From Thioalkalivibrio sp. ALE31 (lineage in GTDB: Bacteria; Pseudomonadota; Gammaproteobacteria; Ectothiorhodospirales; Ectothiorhodospiraceae), in contig NZ_KB905021.1 of assembly GCF_000377405.1 (NCBI RefSeq), positions 272,038 to 336,037 of the forward strand: DNA of 64,000 nucleotides, in the 5' to 3' direction. Below, piece after piece: positions 1 to 10,114 of the stretch (positions are counted from its first letter, which is position 1; every line of letters starts with the position of its first letter). The notes under the pieces are model-generated. The model was not told the DNA's origin and did no database searches. It saw only the letters and a list, made by a program, of their open reading frames with translations. The position numbers and the translations under genes were made by a program.

Positions 1-291
1 GCGCCGAAGATCCGGGCACTGGAGATCATCGACGAGTTGGAACCGGTCAAGCGCGGCCCGTACTCCGGCGCGGTCGGCTACCTCTCCTGGTCCGGCAACA
101 TGGACACCGCGATCGCCATCCGCACGGCCGTGCTGCACGACGGCGAGCTGCATATCCAGGCCGGGGCCGGCGTGGTGCACGACTCGGTACCCGAGAGCGA
201 GTGGCAGGAGACCCTGAACAAGGGACGTGCGGTGGTGCGCGCGGCCGAGACCGCCCTGGGTGGCCTGGGGCCCCGGCGCCACCGCGACTGA
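1..291 (+). CDS. trpE: Anthranilate synthase component I, C-terminal fragment
   Basis: This is the last 96 codons of TrpE, open at the left edge of the window. TrpE converts chorismate to anthranilate with ammonia supplied by TrpG, the first committed step of tryptophan synthesis. The fragment shows the chorismate-binding family C-terminus: [15 protein letters not shown], then [18 protein letters not shown] and a segment reading [16 protein letters not shown], which carry the Mg-chorismate pocket motifs of the family. PabB and isochorismate synthases share this fold, but the trpG-trpD-trpC genes downstream favour TrpE. The reading frame ends in TGA and a hydrolase gene begins 11 nt later. Confidence 0.93.
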   Translation, partial: APKIRALEIIDELEPVKRGPYSGAVGYLSWSGNMDTAIAIRTAVLHDGELHIQAGAGVVHDSVPESEWQETLNKGRAVVRAAETALGGLGPRRHRD

Positions 292-302
292 GAGGGCCAA
301 CT

Positions 303-1097
303 ATGCGCGGCCGCCTTCGCATCTTGTTGCTGGCGCTGCTGGTATGGCTGCTACCGGGGCTGGCGGCGGCGCAGATCGTGGTGCTGGTGCCCGGTGGCTG
401 GGATCGCGGCGACGGCTTTCGCCATGCCGGCGTCACCGCGGCCCTGAACGCCGCCGGGTATGCCGATGGAGGCCGGGCTCGGCCGGAGGCCCCCTGGTTC
501 GATCGTGCTCCCGACCCGGCCCCGCGCCAGTTCTATACCGTGGACCTGCCGGCGGGCGGAGTGCCGCCCGAGCGCGCGCGGGCGCTGGGTCAGGTCGTCG
601 AGGCCCTGGCGCGGCGCCATCCGGGGCAGGAACTGGTGCTGGTCGGGCATTCCAGTGGCGGTGTTGTGGCGCGCGAGCTGCTGGTGCGCCAGCCGCACCC
701 GGCAATCTCCACTCTGGTGACGTTTTCCGCTCCGCATGCGGGGAGCGGCTGGTCCGCCCTGGCGCGTTCGGTGACGGATGCGCTGGCCGATTCGGCCCTG
801 GGGTTGTATGCCCCGTTTATCGGGATCGAGGGTATGCACCGGCGCGAGGGTCTCTGGGGGCCGGAGGGCACCTCGCCGGATGCGGCCCACCTCGAGTGGC
901 TGAATACGCGGGAACACCCGCCCATCCGCTACGTGTCGGTGGTGCGCCTGGCCGACCCGTGGGTGGATGCGGCCAGTCAGGACATGAATCGTCTCCCGGC
1001 CCTGCGCGGCCGGGCGCATACCCTGCCGAGCCCCGGCGGGCACCGGCTGGAGGCCGCCGACGGCACCCTGCTGGCCGCGCTGCTGTTGCCGCGATGA
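303..1097 (+). CDS. Secreted alpha/beta-hydrolase (lipase-like)
   Basis: A 264-residue exported hydrolase. Residues 1-22 form a signal peptide (arginines, a leucine-rich core, then LAAAQ). The mature part has the nucleophile elbow GHSSGG preceded by a beta strand (VLVGHSSGGVVA) and an early LVPGGWDRGDGF segment that could supply the oxyanion region; a late GGHRLE may hold the catalytic histidine. The ATG at 303 was chosen because the signal peptide starts there, 11 nt after trpE; longer in-frame starts run into trpE. The substrate cannot be told. Its position between trpE and trpG suggests cotranscription with the trp genes, although 142 nt separate it from trpG. Confidence 0.8.
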   Translation: MRGRLRILLLALLVWLLPGLAAAQIVVLVPGGWDRGDGFRHAGVTAALNAAGYADGGRARPEAPWFDRAPDPAPRQFYTVDLPAGGVPPERARALGQVVEALARRHPGQELVLVGHSSGGVVARELLVRQPHPAISTLVTFSAPHAGSGWSALARSVTDALADSALGLYAPFIGIEGMHRREGLWGPEGTSPDAAHLEWLNTREHPPIRYVSVVRLADPWVDAASQDMNRLPALRGRAHTLPSPGGHRLEAADGTLLAALLLPR

Positions 1098-1175
1098 GCG
1101 TGCCGGGTTTCGCCAGCGCCCATGCGGTTGCGGGCCGGCGGACCCGGGGCCGGGTTATGCTGGGCCCTGTCCGCT

Positions 1176-1203
1176 CTACGCGCGTGAACATCGATTCGCG
1201 TAG
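1176..1203 (+). other. Stem-loop upstream of trpG
   Basis: CTACGCG at 1176-1182 and CGCGTAG at 1197-1203 form a perfect 7-bp inverted repeat with a 14-nt loop, 36 nt before the trpG start. No T-run follows, so it is not an ordinary terminator. It could be part of a trpG leader or an operator; no Trp-rich leader peptide was seen. Confidence 0.25.
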
Positions 1204-1239
1204 CGGTCCTGTTTCCTCCGTTCTGCAGGGACGTTCGAC

Positions 1240-1829
<590 letters not shown>

Positions 1830-1833
<4 letters not shown>

Positions 1834-3044
1834 CCCAGACTCGACGCACCCGGTGGCGCTTCGCGTTGCTGGTGGCGCCGCTGTCGATGCTGGCGCCGTT
1901 CTCGCTGGACACCTATCTGCCCTCGTTCCCGGCGATGGCGGAGGCCCTGCGGGTCGACTCCGGCGCGATGCAGGCGACCCTGTCGGCGTACCTGGTCGCC
2001 TTTGCGCTCGCCACCCTGGTGGCTGGTCCGCTGTCGGATACCTTCGGTCGGCGCCCGGTCGTTCTGTGGGCGCTCGCCGGATACGTGCTCAGCTCGCTGC
2101 TGCTGGTGCTGGCGGTGGAGTACTGGCAGGTGATCGGGTTGCGGGTGGCCCAGGGGCTGTCCGCGGCGGCCGGGATTGTGGTCGGGCGTGCAGTGGTGCG
2201 CGATCGCTTCGAGGCCACCGATGCGCGCCGTGTCCTGGCGCTGATCACCATGATGTTCGCGATTGGCCCGGCGGCCGCCCCGATTGTCGGCGGCTATTTG
2301 CAGGCGGGGTTCGGCTGGCGCTCGGTATTCCTGTTCCTGACCCTGTACGGCGTGATCCTGTTACTGGCGATCCGGGCCTGGCTGCCGGAGACCCTGCCAC
2401 CGGTCGGCCGCGCCTCCGGCAAGCCGGCCCTGATCCTGCGGGGGTATCTCGGGACCCTGCGCAACCCGCCGTTTCTGCGCCCGGCCCTGGTACATGCCGG
2501 GCTGTTCGGGGCGATGTTCCTGTTCGTCGCCGCCTCGCCAACGGTGATCTATGTCCACCTGGGCGGACAGGAACAGGACTTCTGGTGGCTGTTTCTGCCG
2601 CTGGTGGGCGGCCTGGTGGTGGGCGGTTTTGTGGCCGGGCGCACCGCCAGTCTGCTGAGTCCGCCGCTGGCGATCAGTATCGGCGTGGGGCTGGCCGGGA
2701 TCTCGCTGGCGCTGGTGGCGCTGGGGATCCTCACCGAGGGTTCGGTGGTCGCGGTGACGCTCCCGTTCGCGCTGTACAGCTTTTCCCTGGCCACGGCCGT
2801 TCCGTCGCTGAACCTGCTGGCGCTGGACTGCTATCCGGGCGCCCGTGGCATGGCCTCGGCCATGCAGGCCTTCCTGCAACTGGGGTTCAGTGCCCTGCTG
2901 GCGCTGTTCCTGGTGGACCGACTGGACGACCACCTGCCGTGGCTGATCGGCGGGTCGCTGGTAATCTGGGCCGCCGCGGCGCTGCTGTGGTGGAGCGGGC
3001 CGGAGGCGCGCGGTCGTCGCGCCCCGGCGCGGACGTTAAACTAG
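1830..3044 (+). CDS. Bcr/CflA-type MFS drug-resistance transporter
   Basis: A 404-residue inner-membrane transporter of the major facilitator superfamily with about 12 hydrophobic segments. The first helix carries the Bcr/CflA hallmark [13 protein letters not shown], and the loop between helices 2 and 3 is [12 protein letters not shown], the MFS motif A. Family members export drugs, sulfonamides or dipeptides by proton antiport. The start is GTG at 1830, inside the last codons of trpG (GTGA overlap); this gives the family length and a short cytoplasmic N-terminus of arginines. Location inside a trp operon is unusual and might point to export of an aromatic compound, but that is only inference. 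Confidence 0.9.
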
Positions 3045-3072
3045 CGGCTTCGATTTTCCGCAGGAGCAACCC

Positions 3073-4107
3073 GTGACGGTGCAACAAGCGATAGCGGCTC
3101 TCATCGAGCGCCAGGACCTGGACGCGGCAACCATGACCGCGGTGATGCAGGCGGTGATGACCGGCGAGGCCACCGATGCCCAGATCGGGGGGTTCCTGGT
3201 GGCCCTGCGCATGAAGGGCGAGACGATCGAGGAGATCCGCGCGGCGGCCGGCGTGATGCGCTCGCTGGCCACTCGGGTGGATGTGCCGCGAACCGGACTG
3301 GTGGATACCTGCGGGACCGGCGGCGACGCCTCCGGCACCTTCAACATCTCCACCGCCTCGGCGCTGGTGGCGGCGGCCGGCGGGGTGCGGGTGGCCAAGC
3401 ACGGCAACCGTTCGGTGTCGTCGAAATCCGGCTCCGCCGATGTTCTGGAGCACCTGGGGATCCATCTCGGGCTGTCGCCGGAGGCGGTCGGGTCCTGCAT
3501 CGAGGAGGTCGGCGTCGGCTTCCTGTTTGCCCCGGCCCATCATGGCGCGATGAAACACGCGATCGGGCCGCGCAAGGAACTCGGCGTGCGCACGCTGTTC
3601 AATGTGCTGGGGCCTCTGACCAACCCGGCCGGGGCGCCGAACCAGGTGCTCGGCGTGTTCTCGGATGCCTGGGTGCGGCCGCTGGCCGAGGCCCTGAAGG
3701 GCCTGGGCAGCGAGCATGTGCTGGTGGTGCATGCCGAGGACGGCCTGGACGAGATCAGCATCGCGTCGCCCACCCGGGTGGCCGAGCTCAGGGACGGCGA
3801 GATCCGCGAATACACCATCCGTCCGGAGGACTTCGGGCTGGCGACCACCGCACTGGATGCCGTGCGCGTCGACAGCGTGGAGGCCTCGGCCGACATGCTG
3901 CGCGGTGTGCTGGACGGCCAGGCGGGCGCGGCGCGTGACATCGTGCTGCTGAACGCCGGGGCGGCGATCTACGCCGGCGGTGGCGCGGACACGCTGGCCG
4001 CGGGCGTCGAGGCCGCCGCCCGGGCCATCGACTCCGGCGCGGCCCGCGAACGGCTGGAGCGCCTGCAGGCGACCAGCGCACGACTGGCAAACAAGGAAGC
4101 ACAATGA
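3073..4107 (+). CDS. trpD: Anthranilate phosphoribosyltransferase
   Basis: A 344-residue enzyme that joins anthranilate to PRPP in the second tryptophan-pathway step. The PRPP-binding loop DTCGTGGD, the [15 protein letters not shown] segment and the GPLTNPAG motif are all present. The start is GTG at 3073, preceded by CAGGAG at 3061-3066. The stop overlaps the trpC ATG by four bases (ATGA at 4104-4107), which couples translation of the two pathway enzymes. Confidence 0.97.
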   Translation: MTVQQAIAALIERQDLDAATMTAVMQAVMTGEATDAQIGGFLVALRMKGETIEEIRAAAGVMRSLATRVDVPRTGLVDTCGTGGDASGTFNISTASALVAAAGGVRVAKHGNRSVSSKSGSADVLEHLGIHLGLSPEAVGSCIEEVGVGFLFAPAHHGAMKHAIGPRKELGVRTLFNVLGPLTNPAGAPNQVLGVFSDAWVRPLAEALKGLGSEHVLVVHAEDGLDEISIASPTRVAELRDGEIREYTIRPEDFGLATTALDAVRVDSVEASADMLRGVLDGQAGAARDIVLLNAGAAIYAGGGADTLAAGVEAAARAIDSGAARERLERLQATSARLANKEAQ

Positions 4108-4919
4108 CCGAAGCCAACGCAGTACCCGATATCCTGCAGCGCATCCTGGAGCGCAAGCGCGAGGAGCTGAAGGAGCGCGAGGCGTTCTGGCCGCTGCGCG
4201 AGCTGCGCGGCTGGATGGGCTCGGCGCCTGCGCCGCGGGGGTTCCGCGCGGCGTTGCAGCGCGACATCGACGCCGGCCGCGCCGCGGTGATCGCGGAGAT
4301 CAAGAAGGCCAGCCCGAGTCAGGGCCAGATCAGCCCCAACTTCAACCCGGAGGCCTTCGCCCGCAGCTACGAGGAACACGGGGCCACCTGCCTGTCGGTG
4401 CTGACCGACGTGGACTTCTTCAAGGGGCGCGATGGCGACCTGCGCGATGCGCGCGTGGCCTGCAAGCTGCCGATCCTGCGCAAGGACTTCGTGATCGACC
4501 TCTATCAGGTCTACGAGGCGCGGGTGCTGGGGGCGGACTGCGTGCTGCTGATCGCCGCGGCGCTGGACGATACGGCCCTGCACGAGCTGTACTTCCTGAC
4601 CCGCGAGCTGGGCATGGACGCCCTGGTGGAGGTCCACGACGCCGAGGAGCTGGAACGGGCGAAGAAGATTGGCGCGGACCTGATCGGCATCAACAACCGC
4701 GACCTGCACAGCTTCGAGACCCGGCTGGAAACCACGCTGGAGCTGAAGGATCAGGCGCCCGAGGGCGCGCTGCTGGTAACCGAGAGCGGCATCCACACCC
4801 GCGAGGACGTCGCGCGCATGCAGGCCGCCGGGATCCATGCCTTCCTGGTGGGCGAGGCCTTTATGCGGACCGAGGATCCGGGCAAGGCCCTGGGGCAGTT
4901 GTTCCGCGGCGAATCGTAA
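4104..4919 (+). CDS. trpC: Indole-3-glycerol-phosphate synthase
   Basis: A 271-residue TIM-barrel enzyme that closes the indole ring from carboxyphenylaminodeoxyribulose phosphate. Family motifs are visible in order: [10 protein letters not shown] (catalytic Lys), the [11 protein letters not shown] loop, [41 protein letters not shown] and [11 protein letters not shown] with the phosphate-binding end VGEAFMR. It is the stand-alone type with no fused TrpF. Translation is coupled to trpD by ATGA. The gene ends against a strong hairpin facing the convergent CRP gene. Confidence 0.97.
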   Translation: MTEANAVPDILQRILERKREELKEREAFWPLRELRGWMGSAPAPRGFRAALQRDIDAGRAAVIAEIKKASPSQGQISPNFNPEAFARSYEEHGATCLSVLTDVDFFKGRDGDLRDARVACKLPILRKDFVIDLYQVYEARVLGADCVLLIAAALDDTALHELYFLTRELGMDALVEVHDAEELERAKKIGADLIGINNRDLHSFETRLETTLELKDQAPEGALLVTESGIHTREDVARMQAAGIHAFLVGEAFMRTEDPGKALGQLFRGES

Positions 4920-4960
4920 CCGCCTCCAGCGGGGCGTCGTGCCTTCAGGCTGGAGGCGGT
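4919..4960. terminator. Hairpin between convergent trpC and CRP gene
   Basis: A 12-bp perfect inverted repeat (4919-4930 with 4949-4960, core CCGCCTCCAGC / GCTGGAGGCGG) with an 18-nt loop begins at the last base of the trpC stop codon. There is no clean T-run on either strand, so termination efficiency is uncertain, but the position between converging genes fits a bidirectional terminator. Confidence 0.5.
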
Positions 4961-5013
4961 GGCCAGGTACTACGCCCTTTCCGGCCGCAGGGCCCGGGGC
5001 GGCGGCACGGGCG

Positions 5014-5661
5014 TCAGCGCGTGCCGAACACCACGATGGTCTTGCCGTGCGCGGTGATCAGGCCGCGCTCTTCCAGATCCTTCAGCACGCGACCGGCCAT
5101 CTCGCGCGAGCAGCCGACAATGCGCGCGATCTCCTGGCGGGTGATGCGCAGCTGCATGCCGTCCGGGTGGGTCATCGCGTCGGGCTGGCGGGCGAGATCC
5201 AGCAGGGTGTGGGCGATACGGCCGGTGACGTCGACGAACGCGAGGTCCATCACCTTGCGCGAGGTCTGACGCAGGCGGGTGGCGATCTGGCTGGTCAGCA
5301 GCATCAGGATCTCGGGGTCGCGCTGGACGATCTCGCGGAACTGGGTGTAGGGGATCTCCGCGGTCTCGGTGTCCTCGCGGGTGGTGACGGTCGCGCTGCG
5401 CGGGTCGTCCTCGAACATGCCCAGCTCACCGAAGAACTCGCCCTTGTTCAGATAGGCCAGCACCAGCTCGTGCCCGTTGTTCTCGCCCAGTACCGAGACC
5501 GACCCGCTGACGACGTAGTACAGCGTGTCGGGAACCGTGCCCGAATGGATGATGGTGGTGCGCTTGCGGTACTGGCGGCGGTGGCAGTAGCCGAGAAAAC
5601 GCTCCAGCGCGGGCGACGGCTGGGCCGGGCGGTAGACGAACGGGTTGTTCAAGGCTTCCAT
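5014..5661 (-). CDS. crp: CRP/Vfr-family cyclic AMP receptor transcription factor
   Basis: A 215-residue homologue of E. coli CRP and Pseudomonas Vfr. The N-terminal cyclic-nucleotide domain has LYYVVSGSVSVL and the phosphate cassette GELGMFEDDPRSATV, with the Arg-Ser pair that binds cAMP; it is one residue shorter than CRP here. The hinge LAFVDVTGRIAHTLLDLA and the helix-turn-helix TRQEIARIVGCSREMAGRVL keep the Arg, Glu and Arg that read the TGTGA half-site. ATG at 5661 was chosen because it gives the family length; the frame is open for another 71 codons upstream without similarity. It is divergent from an OsmC gene, as crp and yhfA are in E. coli. A CpdA-like phosphodiesterase lies in the window at 38.8 kb. 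Confidence 0.95.
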   Translation of the reverse strand: MEALNNPFVYRPAQPSPALERFLGYCHRRQYRKRTTIIHSGTVPDTLYYVVSGSVSVLGENNGHELVLAYLNKGEFFGELGMFEDDPRSATVTTREDTETAEIPYTQFREIVQRDPEILMLLTSQIATRLRQTSRKVMDLAFVDVTGRIAHTLLDLARQPDAMTHPDGMQLRITRQEIARIVGCSREMAGRVLKDLEERGLITAHGKTIVVFGTR

Positions 5662-5894
5662 GGTCACGTCCGATAGCAGCTTCCTGTGGATGTGCGCCAG
5701 TGTAATGCAGCATCTGGCCCCCGCACGCCGGGGTGGCTGGAACCGTTCACAAAATCCGCCGACAGGCCACTGATTTTGTGCAGCAGGTCCGCCCTGAGTA
5801 GAGTCCCACTGAAGTATAGGCATGGATCCCTTCATCCAACAGCAGGAAGGGAGCACTGGTTCATTGATCGGCACCTCTTTAAAGGACGAGCGCG

Positions 5895-6323
5895 ATGCAG
5901 GTGAAAGTGAAATGGCTGGACCAGGTGGCCTTTGTCGGCGAGACCGACAGCGGTCATGCGGTGGTGATGGACGGCGCGCCGGACGCGGGCGGCCGCAACC
6001 TGGGGGCGCGGCCGATGGAGATGCTGCTGCTGGGGATGGGCGGTTGTACCAGCTTCGACGTGATTGCGATGCTGAAGAAGGCGCGCCAGCAGGTGCTGGA
6101 CTGCGAGGTGACGGTCGCAGGCACCCGGGCGGAGACCGTGCCCAAGGTCTTTACCGATATCCACGTGCATTTTCGGGTGTACGGCCATGACCTGTCGGAG
6201 AAGCAGGTGGGGCGCGCGGTCGGGCTCTCGGCCGAGAAGTACTGCTCGGCTTCGCTGATGCTGGGGGCCTCGGCGAAGGTGACCCACGACTTCGAGATCG
6301 TCGAGGGGCCGGCCCCGCGCTGA
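5895..6323 (+). CDS. OsmC/YhfA-family protein
   Basis: A 142-residue OsmC-like protein. OsmC and Ohr proteins are thiol peroxidases; the YhfA branch has no firm function. The two cysteines of the family are in [14 protein letters not shown] and [13 protein letters not shown], and [12 protein letters not shown] is the typical entry to the central helix. It lies head-to-head with the CRP gene, the same pair as crp-yhfA in E. coli, which supports the YhfA branch. GGACGAG upstream of the ATG can serve as ribosome-binding site. Confidence 0.88.
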   Translation: MQVKVKWLDQVAFVGETDSGHAVVMDGAPDAGGRNLGARPMEMLLLGMGGCTSFDVIAMLKKARQQVLDCEVTVAGTRAETVPKVFTDIHVHFRVYGHDLSEKQVGRAVGLSAEKYCSASLMLGASAKVTHDFEIVEGPAPR

Positions 6324-6409
6324 ACGGGAACCCGGGTTCTTTCCTTGGACTCGGAGGCCGAGGCGTCTACAATTCGCCGCTCGCTGCGGCCCGGGCAAGA
6401 GGACACGCC

Positions 6410-7219
6410 ATGCCTCGTCACAAGAAGCAGATCAAGCTCCACGGTTTCAACAACCTGACCAAGAGCCTGAGCTTCAACATCTACGATATCTGCTATGCCT
6501 CGGGTGACCGGCATCGCGACGAATACATCGCGTACATCGACGAGGCGTACAACGCCCAGCGGCTGACGCAGATCCTCTCCGATGTGGCCCATCTGATCGG
6601 GGCCAATATCCTCGATATCTCGCGCCAGGACTACGATCCGCAGGGCGCGTCGGTGACCATGCTGATCTCGGAGGAGCCGGTTGCCACCGAGAAGATCGGC
6701 TACACCGAGGGCCCCGGCCCGCTGCCGGAGACGGTGGTCGGTCACCTCGACAAGAGCCACATCACCGTGCACACCTATCCGGAGGCGCACCCGGAGGGCG
6801 GGATTGCAACCTTCCGTGCCGATATCGATGTGTCCACCTGTGGGCGCATCTCGCCGCTGCGCGCCCTGAACTACCTGATCCACAGCTTCGAGTCGGACAT
6901 TGTGATCATGGACTACCGCGTGCGCGGTTTTACCCGCGACGTGCGCGGCAAGAAGCACTTCATCGATCACAAGATCAATTCCATCCAGGACTTCCTCTCG
7001 CGCGATACCAAGGAGAAGTACCAGATGGTGGACGTGAACGTGTACCAGGAGTACCTGTTCCACACCAAGATGGTGCTGAAGGACTTTGACCTGGACAGCT
7101 ACCTGTTCGGGCTGGGCAAGGATGACTACTCGGCCAAGGAGGCCAAGCGCATCTCCAAGCTGCTCAAGCACGAGATGATGGAGATCTTCTACGGCAAGAA
7201 CATGAGCCGCCCGAGCTGA
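6410..7219 (+). CDS. speD: S-adenosylmethionine decarboxylase proenzyme
   Basis: A 269-residue E. coli-type SpeD, which makes decarboxylated AdoMet as the aminopropyl donor for spermidine. The proenzyme cleaves itself at Ser116 in [13 protein letters not shown] to form the pyruvoyl cofactor; the N-terminal piece becomes the beta chain. Other conserved parts are [20 protein letters not shown] at the start, the [16 protein letters not shown] segment and [12 protein letters not shown]. Length is within a few residues of E. coli SpeD (264). No speE is visible next to it. Confidence 0.97.
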   Translation: MPRHKKQIKLHGFNNLTKSLSFNIYDICYASGDRHRDEYIAYIDEAYNAQRLTQILSDVAHLIGANILDISRQDYDPQGASVTMLISEEPVATEKIGYTEGPGPLPETVVGHLDKSHITVHTYPEAHPEGGIATFRADIDVSTCGRISPLRALNYLIHSFESDIVIMDYRVRGFTRDVRGKKHFIDHKINSIQDFLSRDTKEKYQMVDVNVYQEYLFHTKMVLKDFDLDSYLFGLGKDDYSAKEAKRISKLLKHEMMEIFYGKNMSRPS

Positions 7220-7229
7220 GACGGCATGC

Positions 7230-7248
7230 GCCGCGCATTGCGCGCGGC
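7230..7248. terminator. Short hairpin between speD and coq7
   Basis: GCCGCGC and GCGCGGC (7 bp, 5-nt loop) sit between convergent speD and coq7. No T-run follows, so this is only a candidate bidirectional terminator. Confidence 0.35.
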
Positions 7249-7277
7249 ACCTGACGCCCGTCCTCTCGCCTGGCGAG

Positions 7278-7919
7278 TCAGATCCAGTAGGCAGTGCGCG
7301 TCATCACGCTGGAGGTCAGGGGCATCAGCAGGTTCCGGACCGGCCACGGTGGCGCCTTGCCGCCCAGCGCCATGGCATGCGCGCCGTGTTCCACCTCGTC
7401 CTGCTTCATCTGCGCCAGGATGCGCGCCGAGACCTCGTCCTGTGCCGGCAGCCGCTCCAGGTGGCGGTCCAGGTGGCGTTCCACCTGGCGCTCGGTCTCG
7501 TCGATAAAGCCCAAGCTGTAGGCGTCGCCGGTCAGGCCGGCCAGGGCACCCATCCCGAACGAGCCGACATACCAGAACGGCCCCAGCAGGCTGGTGCGCC
7601 CGCCCAGGTCGTGCACCCGGCGCGCGCACCAGTGCAGGTGGTCGCCCTCCTCGCGCGAAGCCTGGTCCAGGTGGTCGCGGATCGCGGGGGTGCGGGCGGT
7701 CAGCATCTGGCCCTGGTAAAGCCCCTGCGCCGCGACTTCCCCGGCGTGGTTCACGCGCATCAGACGGGTGGACAGGTCGCGCTCATGATCCTCCAGATGC
7801 GGGCCGATATCGTCCCCGCCCGGCGACGGGCGGCCGGTGGAACGGGCCTGGCCGGAGATGACCTTGACGAAGGCATCGGCCTGGTTGATCAGGTGATCCA
7901 GCGGGGAGAGTCGGCGCAT
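7278..7919 (-). CDS. coq7: 3-demethoxyubiquinol 3-hydroxylase (Coq7)
   Basis: A 213-residue di-iron carboxylate hydroxylase of ubiquinone synthesis, catalysing the C6 hydroxylation of demethoxyubiquinol at the membrane. The iron ligands appear as two four-helix-bundle pairs: RVNHAGEVAAQGLYQGQ and EEGDHLHWC in the first half, DETERQVERHLDRHL and KQDEVEHGAHA in the second, each supplying Glu and ExxH. Length fits the bacterial family (about 210). It is convergent with speD. In the window ubiA provides another ubiquinone step. Confidence 0.95.
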   Translation of the reverse strand: MRRLSPLDHLINQADAFVKVISGQARSTGRPSPGGDDIGPHLEDHERDLSTRLMRVNHAGEVAAQGLYQGQMLTARTPAIRDHLDQASREEGDHLHWCARRVHDLGGRTSLLGPFWYVGSFGMGALAGLTGDAYSLGFIDETERQVERHLDRHLERLPAQDEVSARILAQMKQDEVEHGAHAMALGGKAPPWPVRNLLMPLTSSVMTRTAYWI

Positions 7920-7982
7920 GGTTCCGGTCCGGTTGGGGCATCAAGGCGTACCCCTCAAGAGTACCGCAAGCGGGGCCCGGGA

Positions 7983-9281
7983 TCAGCGCCCAGCGGGGTC
8001 GTGAGCAGGGTTTTTCAGGCGCCGCGCCAGGAATCGCGCGGGCGACAGGATGGCCGGCATATCCGCCTGGTCGCCGGCCAGGGCGCGCAGGTGCACGCTG
8101 CACCCGACATTTGGACTGATGATCACGTCCGGCGTGCCATCGCAGAGCGCCTGCAGCGTCTCGGTGCCCAGGCCGTCCGCCATGGCCGGCTGGGTCAGCA
8201 TCGCAGTGCCACCCGCGCCGCAGCAATTCGGTGCGCCCGAGACCGGTGTCAGCGCGACCCCGGGCAGGCGCTCCAGCAAAGCGGGCAGTTCGCGCGCCTC
8301 GCGGGTGACGTTGCGCTGGGTGCAGGGCAGATGCAGCGCGATCCGGACGGGGGTGTCATCCCAGAGGTCCGCGGTGGTGTCCGCTTCCAGGTGCTGCGCC
8401 AGGAAGCGCGTGAGGCTCAGGCTGCGCCGGCCCAGGGTGCCCTCGGGGTATTCGCGCAGCGTGGCCTCGCAGCCACTGTCGAGGGCGATGACTGGCTGAT
8501 CTCCGCTGCCGAAGGCCTCGAGGTTTCGTGTCTGCAGGGCCTGCGCGGCCGCGCGATGGCCGGTGTGCTGATCCAGCGCGCCGCAGCAGACCTGCCGCTG
8601 CGGGATCGCCACGCGCAGACCGAGGGCCTCGAGGACGTGCAGCGCCGCGTCCAGGTCGGGCCCGGTAAAGAAGCGGTCCATACAGCCGGTGAACAGCAGG
8701 ACGTCGGCGTCGTCCGGCCTCGCGGTTGGGCGCAGCCGGGGGGCGGGGACCAGGGAGTCCCGGGTATGGGCGAGGCTGCGCTCCCAGCTGCCGTGCGGGA
8801 GCACGCGCTCCAGCCCCAAACGGGCCCCGGCCCGCGCCGCCAGGGCGCCGAGACCGCGCAGGGGCGGATGCATCAGGGCCTGGTGCTGGACGCTGCGCCG
8901 CCAGCGGTCCGCCCGCGAGGGGGTGGCCGGGTGCTCGTCGAGGATCTCGCGGGCGCGATCGATCAGCGCCCCGAAGGGTACCCGTGCCGGGCACACCGCC
9001 TCGCAGGAACGACAGCCCAGGCACCCCTCGAGGTGCCCGCGCAGGCGCTCGGATTCGGGCGCAAGCCGGCCCTGCGCCAGACCCTGCATCAGGGTCAGTC
9101 GTCCACGCGGAGAGTCGCCCTCGACGCCGTGCCAGCCATAGGTCGGGCAGTGCGGCAGGCACAGCCCGCAGTGTACGCACTGGTCGGCGGCGGAAAGCCC
9201 CGAGAATCTCAGGGGCTGGTCCGATGCCCCCAGCGGCTTTGCTAGGGTTTCGCCTTCATTTGATTCCGGGAGGTTTCCCAT
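7983..9281 (-). CDS. glcF: GlcF-like (4Fe-4S) glycolate oxidase iron-sulfur subunit
   Basis: About 432 residues. Two 4Fe-4S ferredoxin clusters are near the N-terminus (CVHCGLCLPHCPTY and CLGCRSCEAVCPARVPFG), followed by two CCG domains (RQVCCGALDQHTGH and APNCCGAGGTA) that bind non-canonical clusters in heterodisulfide-reductase and GlcF proteins. The PRGRLTLMQGL segment between clusters is GlcF-like. GlcD and GlcE subunits are not nearby, so a related lactate or glycolate oxidase role cannot be excluded. The start is uncertain: the ATG at 9281 overlaps the start codon of the divergent DUF481 gene; earlier in-frame starts would lie deeper inside that gene. Confidence 0.82.
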   Translation of the reverse strand: MGNLPESNEGETLAKPLGASDQPLRFSGLSAADQCVHCGLCLPHCPTYGWHGVEGDSPRGRLTLMQGLAQGRLAPESERLRGHLEGCLGCRSCEAVCPARVPFGALIDRAREILDEHPATPSRADRWRRSVQHQALMHPPLRGLGALAARAGARLGLERVLPHGSWERSLAHTRDSLVPAPRLRPTARPDDADVLLFTGCMDRFFTGPDLDAALHVLEALGLRVAIPQRQVCCGALDQHTGHRAAAQALQTRNLEAFGSGDQPVIALDSGCEATLREYPEGTLGRRSLSLTRFLAQHLEADTTADLWDDTPVRIALHLPCTQRNVTREARELPALLERLPGVALTPVSGAPNCCGAGGTAMLTQPAMADGLGTETLQALCDGTPDVIISPNVGCSVHLRALAGDQADMPAILSPARFLARRLKNPAHDPAGR

Positions 9282-10017
9282 GCTCGTGCGTTCGTTTCGG
9301 CCCGTCGGGTCCGCGTTTGCCTCGCTCATCCTGCTGAGCATACCAGTCTCGCAGGGCCTGGCCTGGGAGGCCGAAGGCTGGCAGTCGACCATCGAGCTGG
9401 GGGCTTCCATGACCACCGGGAATACCGAATCCACCACGGCCTCGGGGCGCTTCCGCGCGGAGCACACCACCATCGACTGGCGGAATCGCATCCGGCTGGA
9501 TGCCTACTTCCACGAGGAGGATGACGAGACTACCGGCGAGCGTTACGTCGCCGGCTACCAGGCGGACCGCAAGCTGGGCGAACACGACTATCTGTTCGGA
9601 GCGCTGCGCTACGAGCGGGATCGCTTCAGCAACTACGACTACCAGGGCTCGGCCACGGCCGGTTACGGTCGTCGCCTGATCGACGGCGAACGCGTGCGGC
9701 TGGACGGCGAGATCGGTGCCGGTATGCGCCAGGTGCGCATCCGCACCACTGGCGAGACCGAGAGCGAGCCGGTCGGTCGCCTGGCCGGCAATTTCCGCTG
9801 GGAGATCAGCGAGAACGCACGTCTTACCGACGAGCTGCTGGTCCTGACCGGCAGCGACAACACCGAGATCGAGAACATCCTCGCCCTGACCGCTGACGTC
9901 ACCAGTCGGATGTCCCTGCGCACCAGCTTTACCGTCAAGCACAACACCGACGTCGAGCCCGGCGTGGAAAATACCGACACCATCACGGACGTCAGTCTGG
10001 TTTATCGCTTTCGCTGA
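9280..10017 (+). CDS. DUF481 (YdiY-type) outer-membrane beta-barrel protein
   Basis: A 245-residue exported protein with a signal peptide at residues 1-28 (VGSAFASLILLSIPVSQGLA then WEAEGWQ). The mature part begins STIELGASMTTGNTESTTASG, the repeated TGNT-type start of DUF481 proteins, and continues as alternating short beta strands ending in LVYRFR, a typical barrel C-terminus with a terminal aromatic pair. Its function is unknown; E. coli YdiY of this family is acid-induced. GGGAGG at 9268-9273 is a good ribosome-binding site for the ATG at 9280. Confidence 0.88.
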   Translation: MLVRSFRPVGSAFASLILLSIPVSQGLAWEAEGWQSTIELGASMTTGNTESTTASGRFRAEHTTIDWRNRIRLDAYFHEEDDETTGERYVAGYQADRKLGEHDYLFGALRYERDRFSNYDYQGSATAGYGRRLIDGERVRLDGEIGAGMRQVRIRTTGETESEPVGRLAGNFRWEISENARLTDELLVLTGSDNTEIENILALTADVTSRMSLRTSFTVKHNTDVEPGVENTDTITDVSLVYRFR

Positions 10018-10018
10018 A

Positions 10019-10045
10019 GCGTCGGCGCGCTGAAGGCACCGACGC
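10019..10045 (+). terminator. Hairpin after DUF481 gene
   Basis: GCGTCGG (10019-10025) and CCGACGC (10039-10045) pair with a 13-nt loop directly after the stop codon. No T-run follows. Candidate terminator or 3' stabilising hairpin. Confidence 0.35.
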
Positions 10046-10114
10046 GAACATTGCCATCCGTCGTGTTGCGGGCGGCAGCGTTATCATAAGCCGCAGGGAT
10101 CACTGGAGACTTCC

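Noticed and set aside
7377-9245. A 622-codon plus-strand frame across coq7 and the GlcF-like gene
   Set aside because: Both underlying genes on the minus strand have catalytic and iron-sulfur motifs; the plus frame has none.
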